From assembly GCA_963680875.1 (NCBI GenBank), contig OY804579.1, positions 13,221,506 to 13,285,505 on the forward strand: DNA of 64,000 bases. Reading direction: 5' to 3'. The translations under genes and the position numbers were made by a program. The notes beneath the pieces are model-generated. The model saw only the letters and a program-made list of their open reading frames with translations. It was not told the DNA's origin and did no database searches. The DNA comes from Bathymodiolus brooksi. Its lineage: Eukaryota; Mollusca; Bivalvia; Mytilida; Modiolidae. Below, piece by piece: positions 1 through 11,900 of this stretch. Each line of letters begins with the position of its first letter. Within the stretch, counting starts at the first letter, position 1.

Positions 1-1092
1 GTGTAGCAAATGGTTGTAATGTTTCACAGTCACGACTTAGTTAACCGTCAGGTAATATCTGTGTAACAAATGGTTCTAATGTTTCACAGTCATGACTTAG
101 TTAACCGTTAGGTAATATCTGTGTAACAAATGGTTCTACTGTTTCACAGTAGCCACCATGACTTAGTTAACCGTTAGGTAATATCTGTGTAACAAATGGT
201 TCTAATGTTTCACAGTCATGACTTAGTTAACCGCTAGGTAATATCGGTGTAACAAATGGTTCTAATGTTTCACAGTCATGACTTAGTTAACCGTTAGGTA
301 ATATCTGTGTAACAAAAGGTTCTAATGTTTCAGTCATTACTTAGTTAACCGTTAGGTAATATCTGTGTAACAAATGATTCTAATGTTTCACAGTAATGAC
401 TTAGTTAACCGTTAGGTAATATCTGTGTAACAAATGGTTCTAATGTTTCACAGTCATGACTTAGTTAACCGTTAGGTAATATCTGTGTAACAAATGGTTC
501 TAATGTTTCACAGTCATGACTTAAATAACCGTCAGGTAATATCTGTGTAACAAATGATTCTAATGTTTCACAGTAATGACTTAGTTAACCGTTAGGTAAT
601 ATCTGTGTAACAAATAGTTCTAATGTTTCACAGTCATGACTTAAATAACCGTCAGGTAATATCTGTGTAACAAATGATTCTAATGTTTCACAGTAATGAC
701 TTAGTTAACCGTTAGGTAATATCTGTGTAACAAATGGTTCTAATGTTTCACAGTCATGACTTAGTTAACCGTTAGGTAATATCTGTGTAAGAAATGGTTC
801 TAATGTTTCACAGTCATGACTTAGTTAACTGTTAGGAAATATCTGTGTAACAAATGGTTATAATGTTTCACAGTCATGACTTAGTCAACCGTTGGGTAAT
901 ATCTGTGTAACAAATGGTTCTAATGTTTCACAGTCGCCACCATGACTTGGTTGTTAGGTAATATCTGTGTAACAAATGGTTCTAATGTTTCACAGTCATG
1001 ACTTAGTTAACCGTTAGGTAATATCTGTGTAACAAATGGTTCTAATGTTTCACAGCCATGACTTAGTTTACCGTTAGGTAATATCTGTGTAA
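1..1092. repeat. 60-bp satellite, left block (PLE-B RT-derived)
   Basis: About 18 tandem copies of a 60-bp unit continue leftwards out of the window. Units differ by point changes and a few indels; one variant carries an extra gccac before catgac (near 935). Read in the register of the PLE-B reverse transcriptase, the unit gives HDLVNR-stop-VISV-stop-QMVLMFHS. This matches the last codons of the PLE-B RT at 16170-16240 (HDLVDRYGISVSQMTTDMFH). The block ends where PLE-A is inserted and resumes at 4606. Confidence 0.95.
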
Positions 1093-1458
1093 TAAATAAG
1101 GGTAATAACAAAATTACCGAACTCCGAACAATCTTACAAAGGGAAAGTCAAAACTCATAATTATATAAACAGACAAAATCAGTCAACAACCGGAAAACTG
1201 TGAAAATCGTAATGACCCTGACTTGGTACAGGCATTTCTAAAGAAATGGTGGGTTGAATCAGATTTTAAGGCGCCAAACCTCCCGCTCTCATTACGGTTC
1301 AAAGGTTCCGGCTGTCACTGTAACAGTATTTAAATACAGGAACAAAATAGGTAAAATAGTTGTCAAAGTAGTACCATATTCGGTAACGTAAATGTCAAAA
1401 ATATTTTTACGTCACACACTGACAAAAAAAATTCTTGACGTTTTTGACTTCTTTATCT

Positions 1459-2508
1459 TTATACATTTTCACTATATGAAAATGCATCGCTTATAATTTT
1501 TTCTGCAGAGACGGAATATATTTCGACAAGATATTGGTATCGGAATATAAACTTTTTAAGAGATTGAATAAGGCGAATCTTTTTATAGCCCTGGTCCAGT
1601 AGCCTGTTTCTCAGATGAAGATGACGTTTCAGGAAATCAGAATAATTGCTACTGGCCCTTGCATAGCGAATCAATTGCGAGATGTAAACACCATATGCAA
1701 GAGAAGCTGGTATATTGCTGCACATGTTTGGAAAATTTATGATTTTAAAATTGAAGTCGTCCCGCTTATCATAAATTTTAGTACTGAGTTGACCACTGTC
1801 GTCAAATTCGAGGTATAAGTCCAAAAATGATGCGGACGAAGCTGTATCGGTGGTCTCTTTAACTTCCAGCTCTGGAGGATATATCAATGGAAGAAATTCT
1901 GCAAATCTAGAATTATTGATAGATAAAACGTCATCAATATACCTGTATGTGAAATTAAAGGCTCTAGCCTCATGAATCTTCTTATCTTTTACAAGCTTTT
2001 GAAGAAACTCCGACTCATATGAGTATACAAATAAATCGGCTAGAAGAGGGGCACAATTCGTACCCATTGGTATGCCGACGACCTGCTGAAACAGTGTCCC
2101 TCCAAAGGAGACAAATATGTTATCGATGAGGAACTCCAGCATACTGATCACTTGTTCCTCGGAGTAGCATGTTTTACCTTTATGAATTTTGCTTGAAAAA
2201 TATGTGGAATTGTAGCCTAACACAACAAATTTTGAGCCATAGTTTCTATGACTAAAAGCTTTATGAATTGTTTCTTTTAAGCGGGTTTTTAATTTGTCAT
2301 GCGGTAGGGTGGTATATAGAGTTGAAAAATCAAAAGTTTTGATGGAGGATACCTGAGAGAAAGATCTTGATTTCAGGTTATCCAAAAGATCTTTGGAGTT
2401 TTTCAAAATCCACATGTGATTTATGCCACTACGCGAGTAAACAGTTTCACAATATTTCTGTTGTCCCTCTTTTACTGCAGACAGAATCTTTGTCAGGTGA
2501 ATAGACAA
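1459..2508 (-). pseudogene. PLE-A ORF, reverse transcriptase core
   Basis: This is the RT domain of the Penelope-like element, 349 codons from the first in-frame Met. The true reading enters from the upstream frame near 2549, before that Met. RT motif A is at residues 59-69 (FDFSTLYTTLP, catalytic Asp60). The conserved GIPMGTNCAPLLADLF block is at 145-160. The catalytic YIDD box is at 190-193, with both Asp present. The protein ends in SYSENV and a TAA at 1459-1461, followed by the 3' UTR. All catalytic residues are intact, so loss of function here would come only from the two upstream breaks. There is no C-terminal nuclease, as expected for the permuted PLE type. Confidence 0.9.
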
Positions 2509-2537
2509 TTCTTTCGTCGAACAAGTTGATGATCCCG

Positions 2538-4193
2538 CTATGTACTTTCTTTGTATGGTGTTTTATGGAGTTTAGGTATCCAATATAAATAGGGTAAATC
2601 CTCAGACTCTTTACCAGAGGGAATGTTTAAAGAGGTCATGAATGATCTGTGGTTAGCTAGGATTTCATCTTTGTCGAACGAAGTTGGTTTATATGTGGTA
2701 TTACTAGAGGTGTTGCTATTTATGCCTAATTCCTTGATTAGACATTCGAAGTAATATGATTTACATACAAACACGATATTGTTGGAAGCCTTGTCCGCAG
2801 GAACGACAACATATTTGTCATGAAGAGAGGAAAGACACTTAACAGCTTCTTGGTCTTTAAATACAGACTTAGGTCGACTATTAACACAATTTTTTAGTTT
2901 GTGAATCCGACCTTGTACTAGAGACCTAATTGTTCTAACCCAGTCTGACAAGGACTCTAACTCAGGATCTTGGTCTACTTCTCTCTGTATCCACCTTCTG
3001 GCATAATCTTCAACAGCATCCATAATTATCTTGAAATTATGTTTCCAATTGATGTGTTGAGGTTCTCTGAATTTAGGACCATGAGAAATCACCTTTCGGA
3101 GACTCTCATGTTGAATGATATTCAGATCACCAGTGATTACATGTCCAGATGGGTTGTATTGAAAAGGAGAGTGGGAGCAGTCACAAGTCAGAGGGTTCTT
3201 AAGGTACTCTTCTATGTTAATATCTTGCAATGCTTCTTTGTAGTTGAAAATTTTACGGCCAATGCTGTTAGTGTAGCTATAGGAGACAATGGGAACATAT
3301 TGATTTTTGAAATATGGTGGAATTTCTTTTACGACCTCTTTTCTATTAAGAATGTTGCTGATGTTAATAGTATCGATTCCTTTGTTAGCAAACGGAATAT
3401 GGAGGAATTTTCTGTTGTTATCATGAAGAGGTTCAGATCGAACTGGTTTAAAAAGACGAAAGGACGCCACGTCACATATAATACTAGAAAATCTGTACTT
3501 AGGAGAAAAAGGATCTACGCCTCCTTTGTCAAGTCCAAAATCCCTAAGATCTTTGAGGTAGTTTACAGGTAGTGAAAATAAGATTGTACGAATATGATGA
3601 ATTCTAAGAGGTTTCTGTATATTAGAAAGTAAATCATTAAAAGTATCTTGTAACGTTCTTGGTTTAGAGGACTTTTTAACATTAGGATGTTGAATTCTTT
3701 TATGACCATGGCTACGTTTAGTTCTTGGAATAGTATTAAAAAGGATCATCACGTTGATTTCGTTGCATCCAGGACTTGACAAATTTCCCACTCCTTTGAT
3801 GTTATCATTGCAACCGTAAGGCATTGCAGTGCCTAATTCTTTTATCCAGAACAACTCTCTATCGGTACGATAAGGTGTACTAAGTATAGGACTGTTTGTA
3901 TGATGGTAAATCTTCTCGATGATTCGAACTTTCATCGTCAAACAGCGGTCATGACCCGGTTGATTGAAATGATTATACAAAATCCTGTATTTGGGATCTT
4001 TTGCATCATATCGATGTTGGCGCATCCTACTTCGCAATGTTTGACGAGTTTCACCAACATACAAAAGTCCACATAGTGTACATTCTATGCCGTAAATGAC
4101 ATTTTTAGTAGAACAGTCCAGAGAGTTAAACAATTTGGTGTAGTACGTTTTTCCAGTTAAATTACTTGTAAATTCAGGAGAAGTTATTAGCAT
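2538..4193 (-). pseudogene. PLE-A ORF, GIY-YIG endonuclease and linker
   Basis: This 551-codon segment holds a GIY-YIG homing-type nuclease near its N-terminus. The two signature strands are visible at residues 32-49 (VIYGIEC and LYVGET), followed by an Arg-rich helix (RSRMRQHR, 54-61). A later Glu in RELFWIKELG (112-121) is the likely metal ligand. The nuclease would nick target DNA for priming by the RT. After about residue 200 comes a linker that ends in the RT entry motif YWIPKLHKTPYKE. The segment is terminated by a TAG at 2538-2540 created by a one-base deletion around 2544-2549; the next frame continues with YIAGSSTCSTKELS directly into the RT core. Lesions: this frameshift and the upstream TAA. 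Confidence 0.85.
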
Positions 4194-4226
4194 GACGCAT
4201 GTTTTACAAGTATTATTTTTGTCAGT

Positions 4227-4511
4227 TTATATTTTGCAAGTAGTAATGCATGGAGAAAAGTCACAAGTACATGGAGATTTAAGACAGTCCGAAATATTAA
4301 TAGAACAAGATTTTAAAATTTGATATGAATTTGAAGTTTTGAAATAATAATTACCCTCTGGCTGAACGTAAGACATATCGGGGGTATCCCGTAGGATATT
4401 CCGTGGAACGCATATATCATTTGCTACCCTGTTCCGTGTAGTAGCAAATGAGGACCTTGTTAACCCGGGTGACGTCCTAGCTGGTATGTTGTCGTTAATT
4501 TCGTTATTCAT
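4227..4511 (-). pseudogene. PLE-A ORF, N-terminal Cys-rich segment
   Basis: This segment of 94 codons starts at the first ATG after an in-frame TAA three codons upstream, so it is a plausible start of the PLE-A protein. Its C-terminal end is Cys-rich (SPCTCDFSPCITTC). It is cut by a TAA at 4227-4229. The same frame then continues for 11 codons (including TCKTC) into the nuclease ORF at 4193, with no shift of frame. The Cys pairs on both sides of the stop look like one zinc-binding cluster preceding the GIY-YIG domain, as known for permuted PLEs. The stop is TAA, so UGA recoding to selenocysteine is not an explanation. Confidence 0.7.
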
Positions 4512-4605
4512 AATTGCTTAAGTAAAGCTACCAAGTTGCAATGACCTCGGGGAAAAAAATTCCACCAGCAGTGACATTGGACATGGTTATAGTAAATAAG
4601 GATAG

Positions 4606-7600
4606 TTAACCGTTGGGTAATATCTGTGTAACAAATGGTTCTAATGTTTCACAGTCATGACTTAGTTAACCGTCAGGTAATATCTGTGTAACAAATGGTT
4701 CTAATGTTTAACAGTCGCCACCATGACTTGCTTGTTAGGTAATATCAGTGTAACAAATGGTTCTAATGTTTCACAGTCATGACTTAGTTAACCGTTAGGT
4801 AATATCTGTGTAACAAATGGTTCTAATGTTTCACAGTCATGACTTAGATAACCGTTAGGTAATATCTGTGTAACAAATGGTTCTAATGTTTCACAGTCAT
4901 GACTTAGTTAACCGTTAGGTAATATCTGTGTAACAAATGGTTCTAATGTTTCACAGTCATGACTTAGTTAACCGTTAGGTAATATCTGTGTAACAAATGG
5001 TTCTAATGTTTCACAGTCATGACTTAGTTAACCGTTAGGTAATATCTGTGTAGCAAATGGTTATAATGTTTCACAGTCGCCACCATGACTTGGTTGTTAG
5101 GTAATATCTGTGTAACAAATGGTTCTAATGTTTCACAGTCATGACTTAGTTAACCGTTAGGTAATATCTGTGTAACAAATGGTTCTAATGTTTCACAGCC
5201 ATGACTTAGTTTACCGTTAGGTAATATCCGTGTAACAAATGGTTCTAATGTTTCACAGTCATGACTTAGTTAACCGCCAGGTAATATCTGTGTAACAAAT
5301 GGTTCTAATGTTTCACAGTCGCCACCATGACTTGCTTGTTAGGTAATATCAGTGTAACAAATGGTTCTAATGTTTCACAGTCATGACTTAGTTAACCGTT
5401 AGGTAATATCTGTGTAACAAATGGTTCTAATGTTTCACAGTCATGACTTATTTAACCGTTAGGTAATATCTGTGTAACAAATGGTTCTAATGTTTCACAG
5501 TCATGACTAGTTAACCGTCAGGTAATATCTGTGTAACAAATGATTCTAATGTTTCACAGTAATGATTTGTTAACCATTAGGTAATATCTGTGTAACAAAT
5601 GGTTCTAATGTTTCACAGTCATGACTTAGTTAACCGTTAGGTAATATCTGTGTAACAAATGATTCTAATGTTTCACAGTAATGACTTAGTTAACCGTTAG
5701 GTAATATCTGTGTAACAAATGGTTCTAATGCTTCACGGTCATGACTTAGTTAACCGTCAGGTAATATCTGTGTAACAAATGGTTCCAATGTTTCACAGTA
5801 ATGACTTAGTTAACCGTCAGGTAATATCTGTGTAACAAATGATTCTAATGTTTCAGTCATGACTTAGTTAACCGTTAGGTAATATCTGTGTAACAAATGG
5901 TTCTAATGTTTCACAGTCATGACTTAGTTAACCGTTAGGTAATATCTGTGTAACAAATGGTTCTAATGTTTCACAGTCATGACTTAGTTAACCGTTAGGT
6001 AATATCTGTGTAACAAATGGTTCTAATGTTTCACAGTCGCCACCATGACTTGGTTGTTAGGTAATATCTGTGTAACAAATGGTTCTAATGTTTCACAGTC
6101 ATGACTTAGTTAACCGTTAGGTAATATCTGTGTAACAAATGGTTCTAATGTTTCACAGCCATGACTTAGTTTACCGTTAGGTAATATCCGTGTAACAAAT
6201 GGTTCTAATGTTTCACAGTCATGACTTAGTTAACCGCCAGGTAATATCTGTGTAACATATGGTTCTAATGTTCACAGTCATGACTTAGTTAACCGTCAGG
6301 TAATATCTGTGTAACAAATGGTTCTAATGTTTCACAGTCGCCACCATGACTTGCTTGTTAGGTAATATCAGTGTAACAAATGGTTCTAATGTTTCACAGT
6401 CATGACTTAGTTAACCGTTAGGTAATATCTGTGTAACAAATGGTTCTAATGTTTCACAGTCATGACTTAGTTAACCGTTAGGTAATATCTGTGTAACAAA
6501 TGGTTCTAATGTTTCACAGTCATGACTTAGTTAACCGTCAGGTAATATCTGTGTAACAAATGATTCTAATGTTTCACAGTAATGATTTGTTAACCATTAG
6601 GTAATATCTGTGTAACAAATGGTTCTAATGTTTCACAGTCATGACTTAGTTAACCGTCAGGTAATATCTGTGTAACAAATGATTCTAATGTTTCAGTCAT
6701 GACTTAGTTAACCGTTAGGTAATATCTGTGTAACAAATGGTTATAATGTTTCACAGTCATGACTTAGTCAACCGTTAGGTAATATCTGTGTAACAAATGG
6801 TTCTAATGTTTCACAGTCGCCACCATGACTTGGTTGTTAGGTAATATCTGTGTAACAAATGGTTCTAATGTTTCACAGTCATGACTTAGTTAACCGTTAG
6901 GTAATATCTGTGTAACAAATGGTTCTAATGTTTCACAGCCATGACTTAGTTTACCGTTAGGTAATATCTGTGTAACAAATGGTTCTAATGTTCACAGTCA
7001 TGACTTAGTTAACCGTCAGGTAATATCTGTGTAACAAATGGTTCTAATGTTTCACAGTCGCCACCATGACTTGCTTGTTAGATAATATCAGTGTAACAAA
7101 TGGTTCTAATGTTTCACAGTCATGACTTAGTTAACCGTTAGGTAATATCTGTGTAACAAATGGTTCTAATGTTTCACAGTCATGACTTAGTTAACCGTTA
7201 GGTAATATCTGTGTAACAAATGGTTCTAATGTTTCACAGTCATGACTTAGTTAACCGTTAGGTAATATCTGTGTAACAAATGGTTCTAATGTTTCACAGT
7301 CATGACTTAGTTAACCGTTAGGTAATATCTGTGTAACAAATGGTTCTAATGTTTCACAGTCATGATTTAGTTAACCGTTGGGTAATATCTGTGTAACAAA
7401 TGGTTCTAATGTTTCACAGTCATGACTTAGTTAACCATTAGGTAATATCTGTGTAACAAATGGTTCTAATGTTTCACAGTCATGACTTAGTTAACCGTTA
7501 GGTAATATCTGTGTAACAAATGGTTCTAATGTTTCACAGTCATGACTTAGTTAACCGTTAGGTAATATCTGTGTAACAAATGGTTCTAATGTTTCACAGT

Positions 7601-7700
7601 CATGACTTAGTTAACCGTTAGGTAATATCTGTGTAACAAATGGTTCTAATGCTTCACAGTCATGACTTAGTTAACCGTTAGGTAATATCTGTGTAACAAA
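4606..7700. repeat. 60-bp satellite, right block (PLE-B RT-derived)
   Basis: About 52 tandem copies of the same 60-bp unit as at the window start. Variant monomers recur in blocks. The ancestral-looking cgccaccatgacttggttg form occurs near 5078, 6038 and 6818, and the cgccaccatgacttgcttg form near 4716, 5320, 6338 and 7058. Each tggttg form is followed two units later by a cagccatgacttagttt form. This points to higher-order repeats of roughly 0.6-1.0 kb. The last unit runs directly into the authentic PLE-B coding end at 7700. Confidence 0.95.
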
Positions 7701-8015
7701 TGGCCACGGGTATGTTCCGTTTGACGTAGTAACAATCCTAGCATTTCCTCTTCATGATTTATCAACAACTGTTTAAGAAGAGAAGCACGACTGGTCTCAA
7801 CAGTGAAACAGGAACTGTTTACCCTTCCGGAATACATGAGTTCACCTCCGTTTTTTAGTGGGATTCAAGTTGCTCAATGTTTATTTTTTTTTAATTTTCT
7901 GCGTAGTATTGTGTTGATCAGATGTTGTCTTTGTACCTTTCCTTTTGGCAATTGAATTGTCTGTTCTTTTTTGAATTACAACCTCTGATTATCATTTTGA
8001 TATATCTGCATTGTT
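7701..8015 (+). mobile_element. PLE-B coding end and 3' UTR closing the satellite
   Basis: The last satellite unit leads into codons QMATGMFRLT and a TAG (about 7736). These correspond to QMTTDMFHLS-stop of the intact PLE-B copies at 16242 and 24896. A degenerate PLE-B 3' UTR follows, with the shared stretches aacaggaactg, acccttccggaa, agttcacc and tttagtggga, down to the tttggcaattg and ctctgattat tail elements. The satellite therefore lies inside the 3' end of a PLE-B copy. Confidence 0.8.
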
Positions 8016-8332
8016 CTTATGCGCATGGTCACCGCAATGTCATTTAATCCCGTTCGTGTTTGGACTTATTTTTGAATTTTACAAAATGTTTTATAAAGCA
8101 TGATGCGTGTGTCAAACGTAAAGGAATAACCTTGAGTAAAATGTCAAAAGCTGACGAATGGGAATAAACTGTAAATATGCTACCAATTTCACTCTTTCGG
8201 AGATTGGGATACGTAATATACTACTTACAGTCATCACAGTTTGTATACACTAGTGTTATTTTCTGATTAATAATGTTTAAGGGTGAAGTATTCTCTGTGA
8301 TATAATGATAAATGGTAGATATATTAGGAATG

Positions 8333-8545
8333 ACCTTTGAGCCGTAATGAAAGCGGGAGGTTTGGCGCTTTAAAATCTGATTCAACCCACCATATCTTTA
8401 GAAATGCCTGTACCAAGTCAGGGTCATTACGGTTTTCACAGTTTTCCGGTTGTTGACTGATTTTGTCTGTTTATATACTTATGAGTTTTGACTTTCCCTT
8501 TAGAAGATTGTTCGGAGTTCGGTAATTTTGCTATTACCCTTATTT
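8333..8545 (+). mobile_element. PLE-A 3'-end fragment (5'-truncated)
   Basis: This sequence is the reverse complement of about 1100-1310 and matches 16925-17143. It starts at gacctttgagccgtaatga and ends at the shared terminus ttacccttattta. It is a 5'-truncated insertion carrying only the PLE-A 3' UTR. It is nearly identical to the other two copies, with small differences such as one missing base in the cctttagaag run. Confidence 0.85.
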
Positions 8546-8559
8546 ATGATTAGAAAAGA

Positions 8560-8895
8560 GATCCATCAACTTGAATCAAGCGGTCGAGCGAGCGATTGCT
8601 ATTTAATGTCAAGTAAGAAATCATTAACCTATATCATTGCGAGAACAAATGACATTTCAATGCGATGATAATGATGTTCGCTTTGTAATAGAGGAACACG
8701 CTTAGCTAGATGTTGGTGGTTATATCCATTGAAACAATAGTGCACGGGTAGACATGTCGCTCCACTCGGACACATAATCCCGATTCCAAACCAACCAGTT
8801 TTTGTTCTTTCTTCATACTGTTGGGTGGATCGCGGAGAAGCAGAAAGTACTACTTGTATAATCCTTGGGTTGCACAATCGGGGCTCGAACTCATT
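8560..8895 (-). mobile_element. tRNA-derived SINE-like repeat, family 2
   Basis: This sequence shares ordered blocks with 40322-40620: cgagcgattg/gagtgattg, then aatgtc/aatgcc, then gatgttcgctttgtaatag, then aaacaatag and atgtcgctccac. It ends in ggggctcgaactc, which resembles a RNA polymerase III B-box read on the minus strand. A short ORF inside it is a by-product. Family membership is inferred from these shared blocks only. Confidence 0.55.
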
Positions 8896-8970
8896 ATCTA
8901 ATTGAGAATGTCTACTATGTCACATTTATTATTGAAATTTAAATTTTCTAAATAATGTAAATATAATTAA

Positions 8971-11900
8971 AATTAAGGTTCTCCTGTCTCAGACATAGTT
9001 GATCTTATCCTGTTTAGTAAAATTAAGGTTCTCCTCCCTCAGGCATAGGTGATCTTATCCTGTTTAGTAAAACTAAGGTTCTCCTCCCTCAGGCATAGGT
9101 GATCTTATCCTGTTTAGTAAAATTAAGGTTCTCCTGTCTCAGGCATAGGTGATCTTATCCTGTTTAGTGAAATTAAGGTTCTCCTGTCTCAGGCATAGGT
9201 GATCTTATCCTGTTTAGTAAAATTAAGGTTCTCCTGTCTCAGGCATAGGTGATCTTATCCTGTTTAGTAAAATTAAGGTTCTCCTGTCTCAGGCATAGGT
9301 GATCTTATCCTGTTTAGTAAAATTAAGGTTCTCCTGTCTCAGGCATAGGTGATCTTATCCTGTTTAGTAAAATTAAGGTTCTCCTGTCTCAGACATGGGT
9401 GATCTTATCCTGTTTAGTAAAATTAAGGTTCTCCTGTCTCAGGCATAGGTGATCTTATCCTGTTTAGTAAAATTAAGGTTCTCCTGTCTCAGGCATATGT
9501 GATCTTATCATGTTTAGTAAAATTAAGGTTCTCCTGTCTCAGACATAGGTGATCTTATCCTGTTTAGTTAAATTAAGGTTCTCCTGTCTCAGACATAGGT
9601 GATCTTATCCTGTTTAGTAAAATTAAGGTTCTCCTGTCTCAGGCATAGGTGATCTTATCCTGTTTAGTAAAACTAAGGTTCTCCTGTCTCAGACATAGGT
9701 GATCTTATCCTGTTTAGTAAAATTAAGGTTCTCCTGTCTCAGGAATAGGTGATCTTATCCTGTTTAGTAAAATTAAGGTTCTCCTGTCTCAGGCATAGGG
9801 GACCTTATCCTGTTTAGTAAAACTAAGGTTCTCCTGTCTCAGACATAGGTGATCTTATCCTGTTTAGTAAAATTAAGGTTCTCCTGTCTCAGACATAGGT
9901 GATCTTATCCTGTTTAGTAAAATTAAGGTTCTCCTGTCTCAGGCATAGGTGATCTTATCCTGTTTAGTAAAACTAAGGTTCTCCTGTCTCAGACATAGGT
10001 GATCTTATTCTGTTTAGTAAAATTAAGGTTCTCCTGTCTCAGGAATAGGTGATCTTATCCTGTTTAGTAAAATTAAGGTTCTCCTGTCTCAGGCATAGGG
10101 GACCTTATCCTGTTTAGTAAAACTAAGGTTCTCCTGTCTCAGGCATAGGTGATCTTATCCTGTTTAGTAAAACTAAGGTTCTCCTGTCTCAGACATAGGT
10201 GATCTTATCCCGTTTAGTAAAATTAAGGTTCTCCTGTCTCAGGCATAGGTGATCTTATCCTGTTTAGTAAAATTAAGGTTCTCCTGTCTCAGACATAGGT
10301 GATCTTATCCTGTTTAGTAAAATTAAGGTTCTCCTGTCTCAGGCATAGGTGATCTTATCCTGTTTAGTAAAATTAAGGTTCTCCTGTCTCAGACATAGGT
10401 GATCTTATCCTGTTTAGTAAAACTAAGGTTCTCCTGTCTCAGGCATAGGTGATCTTATCCTGTTTAGTAAAATTAAGGTTTTCCTGTCTCAGGCATAGGT
10501 GATCTTATCCTGTTTAGTAAAATTAAGGTTCTCCTGTCTCAGGCATAGGTGATCTTATCCTTTTTAGTAAAATTAAGGTTTTCCTGTCTCAGGCATAGGT
10601 GATCTTATCCTGTTTAGTAAAACTAAGGTTCTCCTGTCTCAGACATAGGTGATCTTATCCTGTTTAGTAAAATTAAGGTTCTCCTGTCTCAGGCATAGGT
10701 GATCTTATCCTGTTTAGTAAAACTAAGGTTCTCCTGTCTCAGACATAGGTGATATTATCCTGTTTAGTAAAATTAAGGTTTTCCTGTCTCAGGCATAGGT
10801 GATCTTATCCTGTTTAGTAAAATTAAGGTTCTCCTGTCTCAGGAATAGGTGATCTTATCCTGTTTAGTAAAATTAAGGTTCTCCTGTCTCAGGCATAGGG
10901 GACCTTATCCTGTTTAGTAAAACTAAGGTTCTCCTGTCTCAGACATAGGTGATCTTATCCTGTTTAGTAAAATTAAGGTTCTCCTGTCTCAGACATAGGT
11001 GATCTTATCCTGTTTAGTAAAATTAAGGTTCTCCTGTCTCAGGCATAGGTGATCTTATCCTGTTTAGTAAAATTAAGGTTCTCCTGTCTCAGACATAGGT
11101 GATCTTATTCTGTTTAGTAAAATTAAGGTTCTCCTGTCTCAGGAATAGGTGATCTTATCCTGTTTAGTAAAATTAAGGTTCTCCTGTCTCAGGCATAGGG
11201 GACCTTATCCTGTTTAGTAAAACTAAGGTTCTCCTGTCTCAGGCATAGGTGATCTTATCCTGTTTAGTAAAACTAAGGTTCTCCTGTCTCAGACATAGGT
11301 GATCTTATCCTGTTTAGTAAAATTAAGGTTCTCCTGTCTCAGGCATAGGTGGTCTTATCCTGTTTAGTAAAATTAAGGTTCTCCTGTCTCAGGCATAGGT
11401 GATCTTATTCTGTTTAGTAAAATTAAGGTTCTCCTGTCTCAGGCATAGGTGATCTTATCCTGTTTAGTAAAATTAAGGTTCTCCTGTCTCAGACATAGGT
11501 GATCTTATCCTGTTTAGTAAAACTAAGGTTCTCCTGTCTCAGGCATAGGCGATCTTATCCTGTTTAGTAAAACTAAGGTTCTCCTGTCTCAGACATAGGT
11601 GATCTTATCCCGTTTAGTAAAATTAAGGTTCTCCTGTCTCAGGCATAGGTGATCTTATCCTGTTTAGTAAAATTAAGGTTCTCCTGTCTCAGACATAGGT
11701 GATCTTATCCTGTTTAGTAAAATTAAGGTTCTCCTGTCTCAGGCATAGGTGATCTTATCCTGTTTAGTAAAATTAAGGTTCTCCTGTCTCAGACATAGGT
11801 GATCTTATCCTGTTTAGTAAAACTAAGGTTCTCCTGTCTCAGGCATAGGTGATCTTATCCTGTTTAGTAAAATTAAGGTTTTCCTGTCTCAGGCATAGGT

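Larger units (their letters stand above)
1093..4605 (-). mobile_element. Penelope-like retroelement PLE-A, permuted (Naiad-like) type
   Basis: This is an almost complete Penelope-like element on the minus strand, inserted into the 60-bp satellite. From its 5' end (high coordinates) it has a short leader, a Cys-rich N-terminus, a GIY-YIG endonuclease, a long linker, an RT, and a 3' UTR of about 360 bp ending near 1097 in ttattaccctta. The 3' UTR recurs as 5'-truncated copies at 8333-8545 and 16716-17143, which fixes the element's 3' end. The nuclease lies N-terminal to the RT, the permuted order described for the Chlamys/Naiad clade, whereas classical Penelope has it C-terminal. Both flanks show taaataag-like sequence, but I cannot define a clean target duplication. 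Only two lesions were seen, so it is young. Confidence 0.85.

Noticed and set aside
2970..3572. 200-codon plus-strand ORF
   Set aside because: Antisense shadow of the PLE-A nuclease/linker frame; composition does not resemble a known domain.
1459..4511. Selenocysteine recoding as explanation of the breaks in the PLE-A frame (some permuted PLEs are reported as selenoproteins)
   Set aside because: The break at 4227 is TAA and the one at 2538 follows a one-base deletion. Neither is an in-frame TGA.
8629..8877. 82-codon minus-strand ORF
   Set aside because: Lies wholly within a SINE-like repeat shared with 40322-40620.
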